A stretch of DNA of 64,000 nt from Mycobacterium sp. 1081908.1 (GTDB taxonomy: Bacteria > Actinomycetota > Actinomycetes > Mycobacteriales > Mycobacteriaceae): positions 124,001 to 188,000 of the forward strand of contig NZ_LZLY01000014.1 of NCBI RefSeq assembly GCF_001673535.1, in the 5' to 3' direction. Positions 55,495-63,469 of this stretch are shown piece by piece. The notes below the pieces were generated by a model. The model was not told where the DNA came from. It was given only the letters and a program-made list of their open reading frames with translations, and searched no databases. Position 1 is the first letter of the stretch, and each line of letters starts with the position of its first letter. Made by a program: the position numbers and the translations under genes.

Positions 55495-56273
55495 ACCCCC
55501 CACCCATGCCGAGGTTTCGTCGACTGCGCAGGCCCTCCCAGAGACCAAGTCCGAAGATTCATCAGGAGCCGGCGGCTGCTGACGACGAGGCGACCACCCA
55601 GGCGACTGACGAGGAGTCGCCCGAAACCGGGGCCGAAGCGGCCGCCCCCGCGGCGCTCGACGACGCACCGGAACGCGAGGACGAGGCGCCGGAACCCGAA
55701 GCCGAGCTCGAGGCCGAAACCGACGCCGAAACGGGCGCCGAAACCGAGGCAGCCGCCCGGGACGCCGAGCGCCGCCCCTCGCGCCTGGGGCGCGGTTGGC
55801 TTTCCGGCATCGCCGCCGCGCTCGTGCTGTTGGCCGCGGGCCTCGGCGCGGGCGGCTACTTCGCGCTGCGTTACCACCACGAGAGCCAAGTCATCGCTCG
55901 CAACGACGCGGCCGCGCTGAAGGCGGCGGTGGATTGTGTGTCGGCGACCCAGGCGCCCGACACCAACGCCATGGCCCAGAGCGAACAGAAGATCATCGAG
56001 TGCGGCACGGACGCGTACCGCTCCCAGGCGCTGCTGTACACCAACATGATCGTCCAGGCCTATCAGGCCGCCAACATCCACGTTCAGGTGTCCGATGTGC
56101 GGGCGGCCGTGGAGCGCAACAACGACGACGGTTCGGTCGACGTGCTCGTCGCGATGCGCGTCAAGGTGGCAAGCGATCAGACGCAAAAGGAAACCGGGTA
56201 CCGCCTGCGGGTGAAGATGGCCTTCGCCGAAGGGCAGTACCGGATTTCCAAGCTCGACCAGGTGACGAAGTGA
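55464..56273 (+). CDS. mam1A: Mce-associated membrane protein (Rv0175-like)
   Basis: 269 aa, ATG 55464 overlapping mce1F by 31 nt. The N-terminal ~105 residues are acidic and Ala/Glu-rich (cytosolic, disordered), followed by one membrane helix (about 112-133, GIAAALVLLAAGLGAGGYFA) and a ~135-residue exported domain (NTF2-like in this family). In the Rv0175-Rv0178 position; longer than the 213-aa M. tuberculosis protein because of the acidic region. Thought to stabilise or assemble the Mce complex. Confidence 0.9.
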   Translation: MEGDAGAGRLNPPPMPRFRRLRRPSQRPSPKIHQEPAAADDEATTQATDEESPETGAEAAAPAALDDAPEREDEAPEPEAELEAETDAETGAETEAAARDAERRPSRLGRGWLSGIAAALVLLAAGLGAGGYFALRYHHESQVIARNDAAALKAAVDCVSATQAPDTNAMAQSEQKIIECGTDAYRSQALLYTNMIVQAYQAANIHVQVSDVRAAVERNNDDGSVDVLVAMRVKVASDQTQKETGYRLRVKMAFAEGQYRISKLDQVTK

Positions 56274-57259
56274 CGGTGGTGGTCGAGGAGATTCAGGCTC
56301 GGGCTCAAACCACGGCGGCCACACCGGAGTCACCGCGGGATGCCTTGGCCCCCTGGCACCTTCGCGCGGCCGCATTCGTCATCGACGCCGTTGCGTGCAT
56401 CGCCGTGGCGGTGACCATGGCGTTGGTCGCCTGGACCGTGGATCAGCACCCGGCTTGGTGGTGGGCCTCCGTCCTCGTCGCCGGCCTCGCCATCCTGGTG
56501 ATGCTGGTCAACCGGTTGCTGCTGCCGACCGTCACGGGCTGGAGCCTGGGACGCGGCTTGTTTCGAATCGGGGTGGTGCGCCGCGATGGCGCGGCCATCG
56601 GGCCGTGGGGACTGCTGCTGCGGGACCTGGCCCACCTGCTGGACATCGTGTCGGTGGTGGGATGGCTTTGGCCGCTGTGGGATTCGCGGCGCCGCACGTT
56701 CGCCGACATGCTGCTGGGCACGGAAGTGAGACGGGTCGAAGCCGACGACGAGGCGCTGCCCAGGCTGCGGCGCTGGACCGCGGTCGCGGTCCTGGCCGCG
56801 GCGCTGGTGTGTGTCGGCGGCGCCGCCGTGAGCTACCTGGTGGTGTACTCCCGCGACCGGGCGAGCGATCAAGCCCGCGCGGAGATCGCGGTTCAGGGGC
56901 CCAAGATCGTCGCACAGATGTTGACCTACGACCCAAAGTCGTTGCGCGACGACTTCGCTCGCGCCCGGTCGCTGGCCACCGACAAGTACCGGGGCCAGCT
57001 GGCGGCGCAGCAGGACGTGGTCCAGAAGGGCAATCCCGTCATCAACGAGTACTGGCCCGCCGACGGGTCGGTCCAATCCGCCGCGCCGGACCGGGCGACG
57101 ATGCTGTTGTTCCTGCAGGGCAGGCGCGGTGTGGGGCCCGAGGAACGCCCGATCAGCGCAACGGTTCGGGTGGAATTCGCGAAAGGCGCGGACCAGCATT
57201 GGCGCGTCGACGACCTCACGGTACTGACCAGGCCGAAACAGCCCGGGAACGGAAAATGA
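56270..57259 (+). CDS. mam1B: RDD-domain Mce-associated membrane protein (Rv0176-like)
   Basis: 329 aa from a GTG at 56270 (4-nt overlap). RDD domain with HLRAAAFVIDAVACIA, GWSLGRGLFRIGVVRRDG and WDSRRRTFADMLLGTEV spanning two to three helices, then another membrane helix (about 165-188) and an exported C-terminal domain. Corresponds to Rv0176 (322 aa). Confidence 0.92.
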   Translation: MTVVVEEIQARAQTTAATPESPRDALAPWHLRAAAFVIDAVACIAVAVTMALVAWTVDQHPAWWWASVLVAGLAILVMLVNRLLLPTVTGWSLGRGLFRIGVVRRDGAAIGPWGLLLRDLAHLLDIVSVVGWLWPLWDSRRRTFADMLLGTEVRRVEADDEALPRLRRWTAVAVLAAALVCVGGAAVSYLVVYSRDRASDQARAEIAVQGPKIVAQMLTYDPKSLRDDFARARSLATDKYRGQLAAQQDVVQKGNPVINEYWPADGSVQSAAPDRATMLLFLQGRRGVGPEERPISATVRVEFAKGADQHWRVDDLTVLTRPKQPGNGK

Positions 57260-57810
57260 GCCCCCGCCGCAAGTTTGAGCCCGGCGAGGAATCGCTGCTC
57301 GTCGCGCGCCCGGTTCCGCCCGGGTGGCCCTGGTGGCAGCCGGCGGCCGCCCCGGCCGCGGCGGTGCTGATGGTTGCGGCGATCGCGGCATGCACCCTGA
57401 TGCTGTTTTCGCATCAGTCGCGGGTGCGCGCCGCCTCCAAGGAGCGCGAGGTGCTCAGCTACGTGTCGGGTTTCATGGTGCAGTTCACCTCCATCGACCC
57501 GTATCACGCCAACGACTACGTGACGCGGGTAATGGCCCAAGCCACCGGTGATTTCGCCAAGCAGTACCACGACAAGGCGAACGAAATCCTGCTCCAGGTG
57601 GCCCGGGCCGAGCCCGCGAACGGCACCGTCCTGGGCGCCGGCCTGGAACGGTGGAACGACGACGGCAGCGCCACCGTGATGGTGGCCACCGACGTGACCT
57701 CCAAGTCGCCGGACGAAAAGCAGGTGTTCGACAACACCAATCGGTGGATGGCAACCGTCACGCAGGAAGGGAATCAGTGGAAGATCAGCAACCTGATACA
57801 GGTGATCTGA
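57256..57810 (+). CDS. mam1C: Mce-associated membrane protein (Rv0177-like)
   Basis: 184 aa, the same length as Rv0177. One membrane helix (about 32-54) followed by an exported domain with VQFTSIDPYHANDYVTRVMAQATGDF and a terminal WKISNLIQVI, similar in layout to the C-terminal domains of its neighbours. The ATG overlaps the previous stop; the 3' end overlaps the next gene by 34 nt. Confidence 0.92.
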   Translation: MSPRRKFEPGEESLLVARPVPPGWPWWQPAAAPAAAVLMVAAIAACTLMLFSHQSRVRAASKEREVLSYVSGFMVQFTSIDPYHANDYVTRVMAQATGDFAKQYHDKANEILLQVARAEPANGTVLGAGLERWNDDGSATVMVATDVTSKSPDEKQVFDNTNRWMATVTQEGNQWKISNLIQVI

Positions 57811-58481
57811 CCGCCGACGCGGCAACGACGGACGCCGCCACGGCCGAGGACCGCGAAAGCGCCGACGCGACAACGGAATCCGACGAGGCCACTCCCGACG
57901 AAGGGCGCGAGGAGGCCGACGACGGCGCGACGGGCGCCAAAGAAAAGCGCCCGCGGCGCAAGATTCTGGCCGGCAAGCGGCTCGCCATCACCGTCGCGGT
58001 GGCCGCCGTGCTGTTCGTCGGCTCCGCCGCGTTCGCGGGTGCGGCGGTGCAGCCATACCTGACCGATCGCGCCACGGCCGCAACGAAGTTGAAGGTGGCG
58101 CGCACCGCGGCCAACGCGATCACGGCGCTGTGGACCTACACCCCGGAGAACATGGACGGCCTCGCCGATCGCGCGGCGGCCTATCTCAGCGGCGACTTCG
58201 AGGCCCAGTACCGCAAGTTCGTCGACGCGATCGTGGGGCCGAACAAGCAGGCCAAGGTGACCAACAGCACCGAAGTTACCGGCGCGGCGGTCGAATCGCT
58301 GGACGACCCGAACGCCGTCGTCATCGTGTACACCAACACCACGTCGACCAGTCCGCTGACCAAGAACATCCCGTCGCTGAAGTACCTGTCCTATCGGCTG
58401 TTCATGAAGCGCACCAACGGCCGCTGGCTGGTGACGAGGATGACGACCATCACGTCGCTGGACCTGACGCCGCACGTATAG
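57777..58481 (+). CDS. mam1D: Mce-associated membrane protein (Rv0178-like)
   Basis: 234 aa from the proposed GTG at 57777 with AGGAAGG 6 nt upstream (VEDQQPDTG). Acidic Thr/Ala/Glu-rich N-terminus (to ~60), a basic stretch KEKRPRRKI, a membrane helix (about 72-95) and an exported domain with YTPENMDGLADRAAAYLSGDFEAQYRKF. Corresponds to Rv0178 (244 aa). Last gene of the mce1 operon. Confidence 0.9.
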   Translation: MEDQQPDTGDLTADAATTDAATAEDRESADATTESDEATPDEGREEADDGATGAKEKRPRRKILAGKRLAITVAVAAVLFVGSAAFAGAAVQPYLTDRATAATKLKVARTAANAITALWTYTPENMDGLADRAAAYLSGDFEAQYRKFVDAIVGPNKQAKVTNSTEVTGAAVESLDDPNAVVIVYTNTTSTSPLTKNIPSLKYLSYRLFMKRTNGRWLVTRMTTITSLDLTPHV

Positions 58482-58500
58482 CCGGGATCCCAAGCAGCCC

Positions 58501-59175
58501 ATGGCCGTTGCGTCGCCGGTTTCCGAGCGCTCGACCGTAGCGGCGCTGCTGTTGCTGACCTTCGCCACCGGCCTCGCGGACGCGATCAGCATCCTGGTTC
58601 TGGGCCACGTCTTCGTGGCGAACATGACCGGCAACGTGATCTTCCTCGGCTTCTGGCTGGCCCCGAGAACCAACATCGACCTGACGGCGGTCGTGGTGGC
58701 CCTGCCCACCTTTGTCTGCACCACAATCGTCAGTGGCCGGCTGGCAAGGCATTTCGACCGCCGGACGCGGTCGTGGATCAGCACGGTGCTGGCAACCGAG
58801 ATCGTGTTGTTGGTCGCCTTGTCGATCCTGGCCGGCACCGGCGTGTTGCACTACCACGACAACAGCAAGCTGATCATGATCGGCCTGCTCGCGGTGACCT
58901 TCGGCCTGCAGCACTCGAGCGCTCGCCAGTTCGGGATCCAGGAACTGTCCACCACGGTGCTGACGTCGACCATCGTCAGCCTCGGCCTGGACAGCCATCT
59001 GGCCGGCGGCACGGGCGAGCGCGAAAAGCTGCGCTTCAGCGTCGTTTTCACGATGTGCGCGGGCGCCCTGCTCGGCGCGACGATGTCGCGATTCGTCGTC
59101 GCCCCGGTGTTCGCGGTCACGGCGGCGGTGGTGGCGACCAGCCTGCTGATCTTCCGCTTCGGCCCGGGCCCCTAG
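58501..59175 (+). CDS. YoaK/DUF1275 membrane protein
   Basis: 224 aa with about six membrane helices. FATGLADAISILVLGHVFVANMTGN and the later LAVTFGLQHSSARQFG are the DUF1275 signature. Function unknown. It lies 19 bp after the Rv0178-like gene on the same strand, but I recall no M. tuberculosis gene here between Rv0178 and lprO, so it is an insertion. Its stop shares CTAG with the convergent lprO stop. Confidence 0.88.
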   Translation: MAVASPVSERSTVAALLLLTFATGLADAISILVLGHVFVANMTGNVIFLGFWLAPRTNIDLTAVVVALPTFVCTTIVSGRLARHFDRRTRSWISTVLATEIVLLVALSILAGTGVLHYHDNSKLIMIGLLAVTFGLQHSSARQFGIQELSTTVLTSTIVSLGLDSHLAGGTGEREKLRFSVVFTMCAGALLGATMSRFVVAPVFAVTAAVVATSLLIFRFGPGP

Positions 59176-60254
59176 TTGAAGGCCAGCCAACTGGGCAGCG
59201 CGCGCTCGTGGGAGTCGCACAGCACCTGCCGGGTGTCGCACGATCCCCTCGGAGAGCCGGCGCCGGCCCACATGCCGCCGGTGTCGCGTCGCAACACGAT
59301 CGCCGACGAGCCGCCGCCGTCCAACAGGACCGCGGTGTCGCTGCCCAGGCCGCGGAACAGGTCCTGGATGTTGTCCGGCGTGTAACTGCCGCCCTCGAAG
59401 ATGTACATCTCGTCGCGCTGCTTCACGTAGGCGAGCGCCGTCCGCGCCGCGCTGGGACCGCCGTCGTTGAGCTGCCCGGTCTTGCCGGGGGACAGCAGGC
59501 CGATCCCCGACACCGCGACGAACCGCTCGTTGCGGTTGAGCAGGTCGGCGACCACCGGGGTGGCGACGTCGTAGTCCTGTGGGCTCCTGGCGCGCAACAC
59601 ATACGGCGCGCCACCCGACGGCAGGATCATCGTCGACAGCGCGCTCCAGCTCTCGCCGCCACCGGAGAGGCCCTGCTTGCCCGGGTACGCGACCGTGCCG
59701 GTGACCGCCTGGTTCGCCCGGCCCTGGCCGTGCGTGTTGTCGACGAACGCGCCCAGCGGCGAGCTGCAGCCCGTCTGGCGCCAGGAGCCGGCCTTCTGTG
59801 GCCGGATGTCGAAGAAGTTGGCGTTGATCGCGATCGTCGGTTGCCCCATCCGCTGCCACGCCTGCAGCGGCGCGTACACCTCCGACGCCTGCCACAGGCC
59901 CTCGCCGGTGCGCGCCCCGGGATTGTTCTCGCAGCGCGCCTGGTCGCCCTGGTGGGTGTCCACCAGCAGGTGCGGCGCGAGCCGCCCCGCCGCGTTCTTG
60001 ATGATCATCAAATGCCCGCCGTTGTTCATCTCGTACCAGCTGCCGCCGGCGTTGAGCATCGGCGTGGGATGACCGGGACCGAAGTTGTAGACCAGGTACG
60101 CGCCCTTGGTGGTTTCGATGGCGCTGGCGAGCAGGTCGCGGCCGTCGGCGGCGTGGGCGACGGGCTGCCCCGCGGTGCTCGAAAGAACCGCGCACGCAAC
60201 CACGGCGGTGCAGCAGGCCGCCAGCCGGCGCAAGCTGGCGAGAGGCGTCAGCAC
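59172..60254 (-). CDS. lprO: LprO-like exported phosphodiester glycosidase-family protein
   Basis: 360 aa from a GTG at 60254 with GAAAGG upstream. N-terminal signal sequence (about 1-35, ACCTAVVACAVLSSTAG, then AHAADG). M. tuberculosis LprO is called a lipoprotein, but a perfect lipobox is not clear here (Cys14-Cys15 or Cys21). The mature part is a NAGPA-type phosphodiester glycosidase domain with NANFFDIRP and DGGGSSA. The position matches Rv0179c. Substrate unknown; perhaps a wall sugar phosphodiester. Confidence 0.88.
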   Translation of the reverse strand: MLTPLASLRRLAACCTAVVACAVLSSTAGQPVAHAADGRDLLASAIETTKGAYLVYNFGPGHPTPMLNAGGSWYEMNNGGHLMIIKNAAGRLAPHLLVDTHQGDQARCENNPGARTGEGLWQASEVYAPLQAWQRMGQPTIAINANFFDIRPQKAGSWRQTGCSSPLGAFVDNTHGQGRANQAVTGTVAYPGKQGLSGGGESWSALSTMILPSGGAPYVLRARSPQDYDVATPVVADLLNRNERFVAVSGIGLLSPGKTGQLNDGGPSAARTALAYVKQRDEMYIFEGGSYTPDNIQDLFRGLGSDTAVLLDGGGSSAIVLRRDTGGMWAGAGSPRGSCDTRQVLCDSHERALPSWLAFN

Positions 60255-60360
60255 GATGGACCTTTCGGCACTGGTGGCTATGCAACATTAATAGCATCAG
60301 TCACACCAGTCACAGCGTCAACTTCGATAACGAACGCGTGACGCTTAGGGCGCACTCGAA

Positions 60361-61767
60361 TTACGTTTGCTCGCTTGGGCTTTCGCTTGCCACGTCGCTC
60401 GGGGTCTCGGCGGGCTCCTCGGCCGGGTCTTCGCGCTTGCCAACCCGCGCCCGGTACTGCGCCTGGTGCTCGGCCGCGATGGCCATCTCGACCGCCCCCT
60501 GGATCCGGTGGAAGCCCTTGCGGTCGTAGAGGTGCGTGATGATCCCGCCCAGCAACAGGCCGAGGACCAGCCCGATCGCCGTCAACCACAACGCCTGGGA
60601 CAGACCGGCATCCGCGCGCCCGTTGAGGTAGACCAGCGACCGGACGCCGAGGAAGACCTGGTGCATCGGCTCGAATTCGGCCAGCCAGCGGAAGAACGGC
60701 GGCGTGGCCTCCAGCGGGACGGTGGCGCCCGCCGACGGCAGCCCGAGGATCACGAAGATCAGCATGCTGACCAGCAGGCCCATCGAACCCAGCACCGAGA
60801 GTATGGAACTCGACGTGATGCCCACCGCGATGATCGCGAACACCCCGTACGCCCACAGCTGCCAGCCGAGCGGGATGGGCATGCCCAGCCCGTGCGCGAT
60901 GGCCAGGTACGCCGCCGACGTGAGCAGCGCCAGCAGGGTCATTATGGCCCATTTGAGCTGCAGCGTCTGGAATCGCGAGATCTTGACCTGCTCGGCGAAG
61001 CGATACACCGGGCCCCATTCCGCCGGCACGTAGCCAAGCAGCGCGTCCACCAGCGTGCTGACCACGACGCTGCCGGTAAAGCCCGCCAGCAGCAGCAAGA
61101 GCGCGAAATAGAACGCCGACAGCCCGTTGCCGGTGCCGTTCGGCAGCGCGTTGTAGACGCCGGCCTTGACGTCGATCGGGCTGGCGAGGCCAAGCGCCGA
61201 TGCACCGGTCAGCGGGGCGCCCCCGGACTCGGCCGCGACGTCGGCCGTAAGTCGTTGGCCCACTTTGCCGTTGGCGACGGCCATCGCCTGGGTCAGCGTC
61301 TGCCCGGCGATGCTGGCCCCGAGGGTGCCCGCGCGCGGGTTGGTGGAGATGGTGACCGAGGGCCGCGTCGCGCGGCCCGGCGCGACGGCGCTGGCCCCGA
61401 ATTCGTGCAGGTTGGAGGAGAAGGTCGGCGGAATGACCAACTCCCCGTAGACCTGTGCGGTGTCCAGCAGGCGTTGCGCCTCGTCGTGGGAGACCACCCG
61501 GACGTCGAACTTGTTCTTGTCCAGCCCCGCAACCAGGCCGTCGGTGATCTGGACGCCCGTCGGTCCGGCGTCCTCGTTCACCACGGCGATCGGGAAGTGC
61601 CGCAGGTTGGTCATCGGGTTCAGGATGCCCCCGAGGTACAGCGCGCACAGCGCCGACATCAGCGCCAGCGTGACGACGATAGGGAGTGACCAGAACCGCA
61701 CGGTCCGAACTGCCTTGATATTTCGCTTGGGGTTCGGCGCCGCGTGCCGCGGCTGCGATTGAGACAT
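60361..61767 (-). CDS. Multi-pass membrane protein (Rv0180c-like, DUF3533/YhgE type)
   Basis: 468 aa from the ATG at 61767 (MSQSQPRHAAP; an upstream start to 61818 is open). One helix near 33-53, then a ~170-residue exported loop starting FPIAVVNEDAGPTGVQI, typical of YhgE/Pip-type ABC-2-like proteins, and five further helices in the second half (AFYFALLLLLAGF onward). Cytosolic acidic tail rich in Glu/Pro/Ser. Colinear with Rv0180c. Likely lipid or small-molecule export; no evidence for the cargo. Confidence 0.88.
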   Translation of the reverse strand: MSQSQPRHAAPNPKRNIKAVRTVRFWSLPIVVTLALMSALCALYLGGILNPMTNLRHFPIAVVNEDAGPTGVQITDGLVAGLDKNKFDVRVVSHDEAQRLLDTAQVYGELVIPPTFSSNLHEFGASAVAPGRATRPSVTISTNPRAGTLGASIAGQTLTQAMAVANGKVGQRLTADVAAESGGAPLTGASALGLASPIDVKAGVYNALPNGTGNGLSAFYFALLLLLAGFTGSVVVSTLVDALLGYVPAEWGPVYRFAEQVKISRFQTLQLKWAIMTLLALLTSAAYLAIAHGLGMPIPLGWQLWAYGVFAIIAVGITSSSILSVLGSMGLLVSMLIFVILGLPSAGATVPLEATPPFFRWLAEFEPMHQVFLGVRSLVYLNGRADAGLSQALWLTAIGLVLGLLLGGIITHLYDRKGFHRIQGAVEMAIAAEHQAQYRARVGKREDPAEEPAETPSDVASESPSEQT

Positions 61768-61814
61768 GCGGGCTCCTGTCTGTCGTGCCCACTCTATGTG
61801 TTCGCCGGGTACCC

Positions 61815-62540
61815 TCAAACTCCCAACGCCGCGTGCATCTCCCAGATCAGCAGCTCCGATGGCTCGCTCGCCGTAACCCGCGGGCCGTCGGCGTCGGTGA
61901 ATCGGACGGCGCCACCCTGTTCGAGGGCGCCGATTCCGGCCGCGTCGATCCGGCCGCGCGCGACGAATAGATGCAGGTAGGGCGCCTGGGGCAGGCTCAC
62001 CGAGGCGCCCGGCGCCAGCCGCGTGCCGTGCAGCGCGGCGCTGCGGTTGTGCAAAGTGATGGCCGCCTCATTGCCCGGTATGCCTGAGGCGATGGTCACA
62101 AGTCCGGAGCCCAACAGCTCCGGATCGATCTCGTGCTGTTGGTAGCTCGGATCGATGCCGGCCTCGTCGGGGACCACCCACATCTGCACGAAATGGACTG
62201 GCTCGGTGCGGGAGTCGTTTTTCTCCGAGTGCAGGATGCCGCTGCCGGCCGACATGCGTTGGGCCAGGCCGGGATAGATGATCCCGTGGTTGCCGGCGGA
62301 ATCCCGGTGGGTCAGCTCGCCGCTCAGCACCCACGTCACGATCTCCATGTCGCGGTGCGAGTGGGTCTCGAATCCCGTTCCCGGCTCGACGATGTCGTCG
62401 TTGTTGACCAGCAGCAGCCCGTGGTGCGTGTTGCCGGGGTCGTAGTGGTCGCCGAACGAGAACGAATGCCGTGATTGCAGCCAGGGCGTCGAGGTGAGGG
62501 CCCGGTCGGCCGCGCGGCGGACCTCGACGGTTGCGGGCAT
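61815..62540 (-). CDS. Pirin family protein (Rv0181c-like)
   Basis: 241-aa bicupin. The N-terminal cupin carries the metal ligands in GFETHSHRDMEIVTWVLSG and the following ELTHRDSAGN; it begins MPATVEVRRAADR. Pirins bind Fe/Mn and some act as quercetinases or redox-sensing regulators. Length and position match Rv0181c (244 aa). The stop is 48 bp from the start of the membrane protein gene on the same strand. Confidence 0.92.
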   Translation of the reverse strand: MPATVEVRRAADRALTSTPWLQSRHSFSFGDHYDPGNTHHGLLLVNNDDIVEPGTGFETHSHRDMEIVTWVLSGELTHRDSAGNHGIIYPGLAQRMSAGSGILHSEKNDSRTEPVHFVQMWVVPDEAGIDPSYQQHEIDPELLGSGLVTIASGIPGNEAAITLHNRSAALHGTRLAPGASVSLPQAPYLHLFVARGRIDAAGIGALEQGGAVRFTDADGPRVTASEPSELLIWEMHAALGV

Positions 62541-62549
62541 GGGTCCAGC

Positions 62550-63404
62550 CTAGGCCAACATTTCCTGCGCGCGCCGCAGCGCGGTGTCCAGCGCCTCCAG
62601 GGTCAGCCCGGCCGGACGGCCCAGGTGGATCTCGATCTGGTACTCCGGCTGGCCGCCCCGGCCGAAGATCGGCAGCACGACGAATTCCGTTGCCTCCAAC
62701 TCGGTTTCGAGCGCGGCGGTCACCGATCGCAACGTCACCATGGTCATCAGCGTGGTCAGCTGGCGCGTCACCCGCGCGGTCGGTTCCAGCGAGGCCAGCA
62801 CGTCGGCCAGCCGGTGGTGCAGCGAGCGGTGGGTGTCGTCGAATCGCCACGCGCCATAGCCGCGGGCGCGGATGTCGGCCTGCACCCGCCGATGCGCGGC
62901 CACCTCGGTGCGCGTGAGCCGTGGCGTGACGCGGTGCAGCCAGGCGTCGACGAAATCGTCGTCGCGCCAGGCCATCGCGACCAGCCCGAAGGGCGGGTCG
63001 ATGGGGAAGCGCTGCCCGACGGCGTGCTCGCCGTCGGTGCCGTGGCCGACCGCGTCGACGGTGGTGAGGTGGCGATCGCCGATCCTCGACAACGAGCAGC
63101 CCGCGCCGAGCGCGTCGTGCAGGTAGCGCAGCGCGTCACGCCCGCGGTCGAGCAGCGGGAACTGCGTCCGCAGCCCGTGCACCAGGCCGAACAGGCCGCT
63201 GCCCAGCACGTAGCGGCGGTCCTCGTGCCGCGCCACCCAGGCGCGCCGTTCCAGCTCGGCGAGCACCAGCGCGCAGGTCGAGGTGCTGATCTGGCACGCC
63301 TTCGCCAGCTCGGCCGAAGTGCGCCCGTTCGGTGAATCCGCCAGGGTCGCAAGCACACTCATGACGCGCGCGGTGGGCGGCGATTTGGCGGTTGACTCAC
63401 CCAC
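62550..63404 (-). CDS. IclR family regulator
   Basis: 284 aa. N-terminal winged HTH: PTARVMSVLATLADSPNGRTSAELAKACQ, STSTCALVLAELERRAWV; the C-terminal GAF-like effector domain follows. It is divergent from the DapB-like gene at 63470 (65-bp gap), which it probably controls. M. tuberculosis has sigG (Rv0182c) after Rv0181c, so synteny breaks here. Nine nt separate its stop from the pirin start. Confidence 0.88.
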   Translation of the reverse strand: MGESTAKSPPTARVMSVLATLADSPNGRTSAELAKACQISTSTCALVLAELERRAWVARHEDRRYVLGSGLFGLVHGLRTQFPLLDRGRDALRYLHDALGAGCSLSRIGDRHLTTVDAVGHGTDGEHAVGQRFPIDPPFGLVAMAWRDDDFVDAWLHRVTPRLTRTEVAAHRRVQADIRARGYGAWRFDDTHRSLHHRLADVLASLEPTARVTRQLTTLMTMVTLRSVTAALETELEATEFVVLPIFGRGGQPEYQIEIHLGRPAGLTLEALDTALRRAQEMLA

Positions 63405-63445
63405 GCGAAGCTCCTTACGATCCGTCCGAAATCTAACGATAAGCG

Positions 63446-63459
63446 TCCTAATAATAGGA
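63446..63459. promoter_or_regulatory. Palindrome in IclR/DapB-like divergent gap
   Basis: TCCTA-ATAA-TAGGA, perfect 5-bp arms, overlapping the AGGAG ribosome site (63456-63460) of the gene at 63470. A bound regulator here would block transcription or translation start. Assignment to the IclR protein is positional. Confidence 0.35.
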
Positions 63460-63469
63460 GATAACTGCG

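Noticed and set aside
53884..55668. Long minus-strand ORF opposite mce1F
   Set aside because: Shadow of a well-supported conserved gene, with no recognisable motif.
58450..60297. Long minus-strand ORF opposite the YoaK gene and in another frame of lprO
   Set aside because: Composition is low-complexity Arg/Ala/Gly. The real genes in the region have signal peptides, membrane helices and conserved motifs.
60290..60345. Short repeat CAGTCACAC/CAGTCACAG near the lprO promoter
   Set aside because: Only two partial units; no symmetric arms and no second site to support an operator.
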